This document shows positions 55,125 through 64,000 of a stretch of DNA of 64,000 nt, one piece after another (within the stretch, counting starts at the first letter, position 1; each line of letters starts with the position of its first letter). Below the pieces are notes generated by a model. That model was given only the letters and a program-made list of their open reading frames with translations, searched no databases and was not told the DNA's origin. Source of the stretch: Pyrus communis (lineage: Eukaryota > Streptophyta > Magnoliopsida > Rosales > Rosaceae); assembly GCF_963583255.1 (NCBI RefSeq), contig NC_084816.1:22327344-22391343 (forward strand), given 5' to 3'. Both the position numbers and the translations under genes were made by a program.

Positions 55125-56010
55125 TTGGAAGAACCATTTCGTTTGGTTATCTCAAATTTTCTCTAGAACAAGGTAGTGCAATACCGATGAATGCTGGTGT
55201 TGTATGGCTCAATACAGGCTACGTGTCTTTTTATATTGAAAGCTACGTGTGTTGAAGGACTTAATTTGACATCAAAAAATACCAAAAAAATCATCAAGGA
55301 CATTGAGGTAGATATAACCCCGTATCCGGATTGGTCCATTAATTGTGCGCCACCTTGTTTTGAGATATATTGCAAATGACCTAAGTGAAAAAGTTTTGAC
55401 CCATGCCTTTGAAATTCCACTATTCTAGCCGTTTTTATTTGAAAAGTTCTACATCCCCCTAACAAATGTCTAAATCGGTTGGAACGGTGCGGGTTGGTCC
55501 TTTACTCGTTGGCCAATCCGAGGTGTTCGGGTTCTAGTTTCTTTGAACCGTTGTCAGCTGATAGACAAGAAAGATCAATCCGTTCAACTTGTGAATATGC
55601 AGCGGGTTGGGCGGTTCAGGGGGTTGCACGATCTGTCGCGGTGGTTTCATGGTTTGTGGGTAACTACGTCGGACATGGACCACGGGAACACAAAGAGGGA
55701 TATAGCATTCTAATGCGAGATTGTAGGTGATTTTAGAATGAAAGAGCCAAGTTGTAAATTTAGTGGAAGGTGGTGGGATCCCATGTTGGAGAGACCACAA
55801 TGTATGACCCGAAAATCAAATTCTCAACACAAAACCCAACCTAGCTTATTATGGGTAGGTCGGCTGTTGGTTGGTTGAGCCGTGAGAATGCCCAACCATT
55901 TAGACTAATTTCATCCCTTGTGGTTTGAGTCCAAATTTCGACCTAAAAGTTTCCACAAACAAAAATTAACCACGATAATTGGGATAATTGGCGCGGGGGA
56001 GAGAGATGGA
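55125..56010. other. intergenic DNA, no gene seen
   Basis: Short frames only (for example 55479-55730), with no recognisable family. Confidence 0.45.
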
Positions 56011-56020
56011 TAAAGAAGGA

Positions 56021-56169
56021 GAAATGCTAAGGAGATTTTTAAAAGTGTGACTTTTTATGAATTCTCTATCACCTCATATTTTTAGTATAATGTTTTATAA
56101 TGTTGACATGAGAATTGTGCCAAAAATATGAAGTGACATAGAGCCCATAGATAGTCTCCTTAGCATTTC
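56021..56169. mobile_element. hairpin MITE (149 bp), GAAATGCTAAGGAGA ends
   Basis: Left GAAATGCTAAGGAGA and right TCTCCTTAGCATTTC are perfect complements; inner arms also pair. A half copy is at 53375-53445. Confidence 0.87.
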
Positions 56170-56210
56170 TCAAGAAGAAGACATTGTACTGCAAGCTAAC
56201 TATACTAATT

Positions 56211-56377
56211 CTCGCCGCTTAGTACTAGGTCCAGTGATATTCTTCTTCACTTGTAAATGAGAGATTTTAGGTTCGATTATCGCCAAAGGTGAATTTGAAC
56301 TACATTATTGCTAGCTCATTGAAGTTCACCCCTCCTTTTTAGCGTAGATAATATCATTTGTTAAAAAAAAAAAACTA
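56211..56377 (+). mobile_element. tRNA-derived SINE (167 bp)
   Basis: A-box-like TAGTACTAGGTCCAGTGATA, B-box-like GGTTCGATTA, poly(A) tail, and 9-bp target duplications ATACTAATT at 56202-56210 and 56378-56386. Best-kept member of the family found at 47531 and 54769. Confidence 0.87.
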
Positions 56378-56386
56378 ATACTAATT

Positions 56387-57060
56387 TCCACATCCTATTT
56401 ATTTCACCATAAAGATGCTTGAAACACCAACATGTTTCGAAATTCCAAACTTGTTTTATACAAGAGATATTGGAGGAGCTTGGAGGAGCTGATTTTTTTT
56501 ATTTTCTAAATACATTAAAAATTCGATCCAAATTTTTTTTTCAAAACTTTTAGAGTTTGAATTTTCAAAATGTTGAATTTGATTAAGGTGTGCCATCGTT
56601 AGGGAATTTTAATCAAAATTAACATTTCATGTTCAACTTGCACCCTTAAATTCAATTTAGTACAAAATCATATTTATATTCGCAAACAATTTTCTATGCA
56701 TGCAAGCTTCTTTTCTTATCCATTCGAAATATTTTACTTTTTCTTGCTCTAGAATTTGTTCGTGCACTATCATAATCCAACCATAAAAGAAAACAACATA
56801 GCCTCTCTTTTTTTCTTTTTTTTTTTCCAGTAGTACTAGGAAAATTAAATTTCTAAACTAAATAATGTGAATATTGATGATTTAATTATTACTAAGTGTT
56901 GACTAACATGTTTTTTTTATGGATGACATATAATTTGGTTTGTAAATTTGATTTAAATTTTGATATTCTTAACATTATTATTATTTTTCCTTCTCTCCAT
57001 CCAAAAAGAAAAAAAAATTCAAAAATAAACAAAAGGGGAACAAATTCCCTCCAAATGATT
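56387..57060. other. AT-rich intergenic DNA
   Basis: Nothing coding. It could hold the distal promoter if the CT-rich block at 57060 is transcribed. Confidence 0.4.
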
Positions 57061-57080
57061 GGTAGCCCTCCTCCTCCTCC

Positions 57081-57112
<32 letters not shown>

Positions 57113-57335
57113 CCGCCATAAATGCCTTTCTGACGACACTACCACTGTCTCCCAATTACTCTCTCTCCTCTCTCTCGCTGGCATTTCTTCCCAGATATTC
57201 CCTCCAGCTGCATTTCCCTTCTCTCACTTCTCCATAACACATTCCATCTCTCTCTCTCTCTCTCTCGCAATCGGACGACGAGGACCTCTCAGTGTTCATC
57301 GGAAGCTCCAGTCGATTTTCGAACGAATCGGTTAG
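57060..57335 (+). promoter_or_regulatory. CT-rich 5'-leader-like block, possible distal first exon
   Basis: Repeated CTCT tracts (57086-57111, 57246-57267), then CGACGAGGACCTCTCAGTG and a plausible donor CGAATCG/GTTAGC at about 57330. It has the look of a plant 5' UTR exon. No annotated start follows in frame; it may be an upstream TPS1 leader exon, or belong to a non-coding transcript. Inference only. Confidence 0.35.
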
Positions 57336-57597
57336 CGCTCTCTCTCTCTCTGAATGCAAATTATCTTTCTTTTTGCTTGATCCAGTGTTTGCAATTGCTT
57401 TTAATCTCGGGTTGTTCATCGAATCCGACTTCTGTCGTAGTTGTATTGATTCTTGTGAATTAAGTTTCAAGAAATCAGAATATTATATTAATTTCAATTT
57501 ATTGCGAATCAATTTAGGAAAAGTAATAGATTTTAGTAGCAATTCCATTTAATTTGCCAATAAATCTTGCAGACCTCCGAAATAGTCCATCAAATAT

Positions 57598-57599
<2 letters not shown>

Positions 57600-57636
<37 letters not shown>
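57600..57636. repeat. (TG)n microsatellite
   Basis: About 17 TG units. Confidence 0.95.
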
Positions 57637-57637
<1 letters not shown>

Positions 57638-57639
57638 TT

Positions 57640-59255
57640 GTTTGTATTTGTTTTCTTGATATGACTGTGAAATGCTGAGCATTCAAAAAGATAGGGGAAA
57701 TGTGTAGGAAAATCAAAGAAAATATGAGAAAGGCCGAGAAAATTTTTGGGGAGAATTTTCTGTTACAAAAATGCAACAACTTGCAGGCTTAGTTAGATCA
57801 GTTACAACTGTGTTAGGGAAGTTAGTAAACAGCTGGTAGTGATCTGTCCACCTCAACCATGGCAGGAGTTCTTACTAACTTCATTTGCTTTAGCCTTTAG
57901 CTCTTCTAGTCACTCATATTCCTTCCAGTACTGTTATCAAAAAACAATTTTTACGCCTTGTGTCGAAAAGTACCATTTAATGCAGAACCAGATTGGATTT
58001 TCTTTCGGCGTCATGCCTTCTAAGTTCATAACAAATAATCACTCTAGCACTAATCAAGTTCTTGATTAAGTGTTCTGTCGTTCGATGTTTTAATATGACG
58101 GTCTGCTAGAAAATATCTGCTAGAAAACGTCGATACTGTAAACTAATTTAAACACGACTAGTGATTCGAACTTGAATACAGAAGAGACACTTGTGTAGCT
58201 GACTAGGCGATAAAAGTTTGTCTGTTAGAGTTTCAACCTTTTTACAGCCCTTGATGAGATTCCACCGAGAATCCACCGAAATTCCACCATGATGTGAATC
58301 TTTTTTACCGTCTCCAAAACCAAAATAAGTTTGCTAGCTTGATTGGATGGTTAATTTGGTCCAAAGCTCAGGATATTTATCAAAATGGGACCCACCGAAA
58401 TCTGGGTGCCAAAGTTTGGTTTGCATGTGTGATAAATTTAAATTTTGCGCTGCAAATTCTCTGATTAGGTGAGTTTTTTCACGAGCTTTGCACCGTAGAA
58501 AGTAAAAGGATCCCTCCCCTTATCTGATTTAAGCACAGCACAGGAAAACAATAATACCAACGCCGCTTGGATAAGGACTTGTATGGAACAGTACACTGTT
58601 ACGATGGCGTCCATATGTCCATATTTTATGTGTAAATTTTTATCCACATGTTCTCATTCTATTGGCACAAGACGCCATGTAGTGGTATATCCGGGTGTCA
58701 TATAACTTGCCCTCTTCCACTTGGCTTGCTGTAGCAGGGAAGAAAACAACGCACTGAGCGTTGCATGCACATCATATGACCTCCTTGAAACTTCGTTGGC
58801 CTATTCCTTCCATTTAATCACATGTTTGTGATTCTTTGTCACCCCCTTTTCCTTTTTCTTTTGTTTTTCGATAAGAAAAAGCCAGAGAGGGAGGACCAGC
58901 AAATCTTTATCATCATTCAAAAGATACTCCGTGAAGAAGATACTTAAAAAAGTCCAGTGGCATATTTTTTTTTTCCAAGCCAAAAGGTTTTCTTTCTCCT
59001 TTTTTCAACAAGTCAATGAATGTTACGGTTTTTTCTCTCTCAGATTTCCAGTGCCTGCTGTTTATATGTTCTTATTTACCTAATTGTTATATGCCACTTT
59101 GATTGCTAGATAAATCTGAATTTTTCACTTTGATTGCTAGATAAATCTAAATTTTTCTCTTTTGCAACCATTGTTGAAATGTACAAGTTTTTCTGGTTGC
59201 TTAAGGTCCAATGGTCGCTTCTCAGCTATAGAGAGCTTCTTATTTTACGATACAA
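57640..59255. other. non-coding DNA upstream of TPS1
   Basis: No exons recognised. A perfect-looking 31-bp tandem duplication (CACTTTGATTGCTAGATAAA…) sits at 59095-59156. Confidence 0.5.
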
Positions 59256-59261
59256 GTTATT

Positions 59262-59450
59262 ACAACAATAACCAAGCTTGAACCCATTTAGTGAGGTCGG
59301 CTGTATGAATTGTAGAATGCCACTGCGCTCGGTTTTGCATCAAGTTATCCGTTAACTCCAAGTACTCTATATGTTTTCTTAAAATCTCTTTCAAAGTCTT
59401 CATAGATCTTCCTCTACTCATTTTGACCTGGGTGGCGTCTTGATGTAGCT
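59262..59450. mobile_element. Au-like SINE repeat, copy 1
   Basis: GTGAGGTCGGCTGTATGAAT, GCGCTCGGTTTTGCATCAAG, CCGTTAACTCCAAGTACTCT and GTCTTCATAGATCTTCCTCT follow the order of the widespread plant Au SINE-like repeat; identified from memory of that consensus. Confidence 0.6.
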
Positions 59451-60429
59451 TTTGTTTTTAGACTTAGCGTTAATTCTGCTCCAGTTAAGGGTGTGCTTAC
59501 TGTCCCTAATTAAAATGCTTAACAGATCATTGTACTTGAATACTAAAGTGTTTGGTGCTTTTTTTTGGTTTAGTAAATACAACTTGTGGTCCTAGGCATT
59601 GTCGCTGCTTTATATTTTCATCCTATTTAGTCAAAGTCTGACATGTTGTTGATTAAAATGATGTCCTTGTTAAGAATTTCCACATAAATGTGTGCTTAAT
59701 TAGTGTTTTAAGTCTTCGCCCTCAATTCTGTCCTTCAACTTTATGCGCAGCCATGTACCTTTTGCCTTTATAATCTACGAATCAAATGAATAAATAACAT
59801 GTTAGCATGTTCTGGCTTCTCTACTTTACTAATTTCTTAGTAGAAAATGATTTTCACACACTGTTTATCTCCTACCGCACACTTTTGTTTATTTCTTATC
59901 TTTGAATGAAGTAAATCAAATGAACGGTTTTAAACTGAGTGTGTAAAAGTAGAAAGAGAGACGTGAAGGAATCATTTCCCGACTAAAAATTGCCTGTCCA
60001 TGTGTAGGGAGAATTATTTGTTTGACCATTTATTCAAAGTTCAAACTTAATTATGCATCGAGAGTTACCCACATGCCAAACAACCTAGTCAGATCGATGG
60101 AATGTTTTGTGGGTCATAATATGTAGTGATGGAAATTCCACCAATTAGCAGTTAACACTTGAGTCAAAATTCTTGTTTTCGTCAAACTTGTGGGTAATCT
60201 TTCAAAATCGTAGTCAATTTATAGATAGGATCAAAATCGCTACAAAATAAAATTGGAGGAGGTCCTTATATTTTAGAAAGAATTTTGTATTCCTTTATTA
60301 TCTCACATGTCCAGGCACAACCGCTCCAAACATTTTTTTTTTCGAAGTCAAAATGTTTGTCATTCAGTATGCTAGGACATGAGTCATGTTGCGAAAGTAA
60401 CAGTCTAACGGTGTTGTTTGCACATATCA
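59451..60429. other. intron-like or intergenic DNA upstream of TPS1
   Basis: Nothing recognised apart from the repeats listed separately. Confidence 0.45.
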
Positions 60430-60800
60430 TCGGCTAGAAATCAACCATGTAACCACGCACAATTGCCCTTACATTTTTTTAAGCCCAAGCGTGAGTCGTC
60501 CTCTATTCTATGACGCATGTCATGTCCTTATAGCAACTTTTTAGTGATGTACATCAACTATGCGTCTACGAGTGATTGCTCCTAACATTTTCTGAAGCTC
60601 AACTATGTGGTCCAATATTTTTGAAAATTGGCCATTTCGCTGCAAGGACATTTTAGTGATGTGCTTAATTTGCATGGATCATCGGCCAGAAATCAGCTAC
60701 GCATCAACATGCGACAGCACTAACATTTTGTAAGGCCCAAATGTGCATCGTCCAGTATTCTAGGGTGTTGGTCATGTCGCTATCAAGTAGCAACAGTTTG
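60430..60800. repeat. degenerate ~120-bp tandem repeat, three units
   Basis: Units near 60435, 60550 and 60688 share ATCA(A/G)CTA(C/T)GC, ACGCGAC-like, CTAACATTTT(N)TAAGCCC and TC(G)TCC(A/T)(A/C)TATTCTA(G)G words. Confidence 0.65.
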
Positions 60801-61712
60801 ATTGATGTGCTTTGTCACTCTTGTCAACTTTTGTTGTTATTTCTAATAAAGTAGGTTAATAATCATTTGATGTATGATTACTTCCTTAGTTCCTTGAGAC
60901 TTGGACGAGACGAACTAAACAAACTATCACAATTTTAAAATATTAATGTTAGTGCAATGACGAAAATTAAACATGCATATGTACTTTAGTGCAGGTTTAA
61001 TTTTTATTGATCCTTCTTCCTCTTAATAACTAACAGTTTTATTTCTTTATTATTATTTGAGTTCGACTTTTGGTTGAACCTTGGATTAATGTGACTTGTG
61101 TTAGAGAAGAACCCATTATGTTATTTTGCCATTGGTAATGTGTAGGTCCCAAAAATTTTGAACTTCATGAGGACGAGAGAATTAATTAGTAAAAAAAATT
61201 TTAGTACAATTAATTAGTGAAATTTAGGAGAATTAAATTTATATAATTTAAAAATATGAGAATATATCGTATATTTATTTTATTCGAAGTACCATCTTTT
61301 GTTTGAGATTAAGTTGGAACTTATTCTGTAAATTTTTAAAATGCGTGTTGTGTGGTTGTGCTAATTTAATTTGTTAAAAATAAAATAAAACCACAGAAAA
61401 AAATTCAGGCGCAAAAAGTGGAAAGTGATGTAACAAAAAAGAAAAAGAAAAAGAAAAAGAAAAAGGAAATACAATGGAGTGAGTTCCAGTTGTTTTTGGT
61501 TGTTATCAAATTTTTGTTCTGGATGAGATTGATATCGAGTGAGAAGATAAGAGAGTTGTTTCTTTCCAGTATATGTATGTATAGGTTCACTTAAATTTGT
61601 ACACTAATTTTCCAAAGGTCTTCCAACAGAAAAAGGACAATTAACACATAAATGTTTTTACTAAAAATATGTAGAATTTACATAAGCGGCAGAATTTGTC
61701 TTCATATTTCAG
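60801..61712. other. intron-like or intergenic DNA upstream of TPS1
   Basis: An AAGAAA run at 61438-61466; no coding signal. Confidence 0.45.
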
Positions 61713-61895
61713 TCATCAACAACAACAATGAAGTGTTCCTCCACTAATTAGGGTCAGCTGTATTTATTTCTAAAACGCGGTTTTGCGTCATGCCTTCCGT
61801 TAACTCCAAATACTCAAAGTCTAAGTCAAAGCCTATCTATATCTTCCTCTACTCTTTTGCCTTGATCCTTTGTTTCGTAACCACATCTTCTAACC
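61713..61895. mobile_element. Au-like SINE repeat, copy 2
   Basis: TTAGGGTCAGCTGTATTTAT, CGCGGTTTTGCGTCATGCCT, TCCGTTAACTCCAAATACTC and TATCTTCCTCTACTCTTTTG match copy 1 at 59262 in order and orientation. Confidence 0.65.
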
Positions 61896-62353
61896 TAGAA
61901 GAATAAAAAAAAAATTGAGATTATCTTTGATTACGAGTTAACTATAACGTAAATCTTGATCATTTTATTCCATTAAACTTGGTAGATATTTGTATACTTC
62001 TATATTTACAAACTTACACATACAGCAGTGGATTATATATAGAAAAGTGCAAATATAACAAGTAGATTAGATATTGACAGAGAAAGATGGAAATTACACA
62101 ACAGAAACAATTACTGCCCTTAATTAATTTAGTTGCTAACATAGCAGAGCATTTATGCCATTTGTATAAACCACTGAACTAAGCAAAGTATCTCTTTTTC
62201 TTTCCTTTCGGGTATAAATATTTCTGTTTACAACATAATCATTGATATCTCCTGCATGGCTGTAAGGATTCTGTACCTTAAAAGCTTACACGAGGATTTT
62301 GTTGCTCCTTTCGTTTTTTCTCTCACTACGTTTTCAGATTTTGGAGATTAGCA

Positions 62354-62354
<1 letters not shown>

Positions 62355-62423
<69 letters not shown>

Positions 62424-62491
62424 AACCAGTGACTGTGTTATAGTTGACATCCATCTCCAAAGGCATATTTGATTAAAACTCAAAGTCACAG
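62355..62491 (+). promoter_or_regulatory. (CT)n block and candidate proximal 5'-UTR exon of TPS1
   Basis: About 30 CT units (62360-62421), then non-coding sequence to a donor-like CACAG/GTGGGT at 62491. A matching acceptor GAAATGTAG lies at 63109, so a spliced leader 62491/63110 would join ~70 bp upstream of the ATG. CT runs in plant leaders can bind GAGA-type factors. Transcription is not shown by sequence. Confidence 0.45.
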
Positions 62492-63178
62492 GTGGGTTTC
62501 TAGAGAGAATTCAAGAATTGGGTTTTTTTATTTGCTTGTCTTCTTGTTTTGTTTGTGCTGCTTTTGAACTCTTTGGACAGAATTAAATATGCCAACAGAA
62601 ACAGTATATGATATTGCTTTCTCAGTTACAGCAAACTGAAGGTTTCAGTATGTTCGTATTTCGGTGTCTGTTGTTTCATTTGAATGATGTTCATAATTTT
62701 TGGCTGAGAAAACCAGAGAACTCCGTCACTAGCTGAGCCGTGGGCTTTGTTCTCTCTGTCATCCCTGTTACTGTTATTTTTTACTCTTTTGCCTTTATGA
62801 TTTTAACCTTTTTCCTGTTGATTTTATGAATGTGAGTTTTTAAATTGCTACTTTAAAAAACCAGAAGATAACGGTCGACCCCATTTTTCTTACTGCGGAT
62901 CATGTTCTTGGGATGATTTTTATTAAATTTTTCTGTAGACCTGCTTGTCATTTTTGTTTCTGTGACAAGATTATCATGAACTGCTGTAGAGATGTTCTTA
63001 TGTTATTCTGACCAAGTGTGTTATGCATTTTGCTCTTGGCATCCAAAATTGACAAGATTTTTGTTCTTGGTGATGTTTGATGACTTAGTTTGCTTTAAAC
63101 GAAATGTAGGACACAGTTGTTCAAAAATCGCTTGTGTTAGTAAAGTTAGAAGGCAGGGTTCATTACTAGAGAGAGCAT

Positions 63179-64000
63179 ATGCCTGGGAACAAGTACAACG
63201 GTAATTCAGCCCACATCCCACCAACTCGAGTTGAACGGCTCTTGAGAGAAAGGGAGCTAAGGAAAAATAGCAAGGCCTTGAACTTGAATGAAACATTTGA
63301 ACCTGAGTTGCAGTTAAGAGAAGATGAAAACTCAAATGCTGCCCATGTTGAACGATTATTGGAAGGGGCTGCAGCTGCAAGGGCGCTTAATGAGGGATAC
63401 GAAAACCAAGACGGGAGGCCTAGCAGACAACGACTGTTGGTTGTGGCGAACAGGTTACCTGTCTCTGCAATTAGAAGAGGTGAAGATTCATGGTCTCTGG
63501 AGATGAGTGCAGGGGGTCTGGTCAGTGCACTTTTGGGTATGTGGTGTTTTAACTCTTCTTTAAATACTGATAATCCTTTTTCGAAGTGTCTGTTCCTGTG
63601 TGTATCATTTTAATACAGGGGACAAGATTTTTAGTTGTGTTGACATCCTTTTCATTTTAAGATTATGAACCTAATTTGTACTGGATGATTTTTTTCCAAA
63701 GGTGTAAAGGAGTTTGAGGCAAGGTGGATTGGTTGGGCCGGGGTAAATGTGCCGGATGAAATTGGACAGAAGGCGCTTACTAGAGCTCTTGCTGACAAGG
63801 TTCAAAATTTTGTCATTCATAGACATGGATTCAGCTCATTTTCACTGATTGATGATGTATACAACTTTCGGTGTAAATGTTCATGAAATTTTAAAATGGT
63901 TGTTTTGTTCCTTGCAGAGATGTATTCCAGTTTTCCTTGACGAGGAGATTGTTCATCAATATTACAATGGCTATTGCAACAATATTTTGTGGCCCCTTTT
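63179..64000 (+). CDS. TPS1: trehalose-6-phosphate synthase 1 (class I TPS), 5' part
   Basis: Exons 63179-63536, 63702-63799 and 63918-64000 (continuing). The protein starts MPGNKYNGNSAHIPPTRVER and has the ~85-residue N-terminal extension typical of class I plant TPS1. The GT20 domain follows with LLVVANRLPVSAIRRGEDSW, SAGGLVSALLG/VKEFEARWIG, WAGVNVPDE, and CIPVFLDEEIVHQYYNGYCN. The enzyme makes trehalose-6-phosphate from UDP-glucose and glucose-6-phosphate, the sucrose-status signal. Exon joins restore split codons, and no stop or shift was seen. The catalytic rest and the phosphatase-like domain lie beyond the window. Pseudogene fragments of this gene are at 11430-12059 and 40236-41620 on the same strand. 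Confidence 0.96.

Noticed and set aside
56981..57470. Frames with Arg-Glu or Leu-Ser repeats
   Set aside because: Translations of CT/GA microsatellites in leader-like DNA.
57577..57640. Thr-His repeat in a - strand frame
   Set aside because: Translation of the (TG)n microsatellite.

Overview
The window is nuclear DNA of a flowering plant: introns with GT/AG borders, AT-rich intergenic DNA, LTR retrotransposons, LINEs, SINEs, MITEs and eudicot gene families. The style of the repeats and genes suggests Rosaceae (apple/pear-like), but that is inference. Only four loci look like working genes: the 3' half of a malectin-domain LRR receptor kinase (4471-7530, +), two near-identical invertase-inhibitor-like genes (16530-17087 and 31479-32036, both -), and the start of class I trehalose-6-phosphate synthase TPS1 (from 63179, +, running off the right edge). 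An F-box-like ORF at 42.5 kb is doubtful. The rest is transposable elements and broken gene copies.

Layout. 1-4403: a Ty1/copia element on the - strand whose gag-pol frame is open for 1350 codons to the left edge; it sits upstream of the receptor-kinase exons, apparently in an intron. 7.56-11.1 kb: a ~1.3 kb segment with a dead hAT transposase end, present twice in direct orientation. 11.4-15.2 kb: intron-containing pseudogene pieces of TPS1, then of NRPD1 (largest subunit of RNA polymerase IV). 15.4-35.6 kb: a tandemly duplicated block carrying the two inhibitor genes. Its middle holds a BBX22-like B-box pseudogene split by a hAT element, a non-autonomous hAT element, a SINE, and a HEI10-like (meiotic crossover E3) pseudogene with a MITE in an intron. 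35.6-41.6 kb: a truncated Ty3/gypsy LTR and gag, a second NRPD1 fragment split by a solo LTR, and a second TPS1 pseudogene piece covering the phosphatase-like domain. 41.6-57 kb: retroelement debris, minisatellites, a 1.37 kb retroposon with a 16-bp target duplication, a MULE with ~350-bp inverted arms, MITEs and SINEs. 57-63 kb: CT-rich possible leader or promoter DNA and intron-like DNA before the TPS1 start codon.

How it fits together: this is not an operon-like system. It looks like a locus where TPS1 and unrelated loci (NRPD1, BBX22, HEI10, inhibitor) were copied at the DNA level with introns kept, then broken by frameshifts, stops and nested insertions. The copies record the order of events: a frameshift shared by both NRPD1 fragments, MITEs flanking an inverted segment, and insertions present in one duplicate and absent from the other. 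All family assignments come from motif recognition in my own translations; no database search was run.
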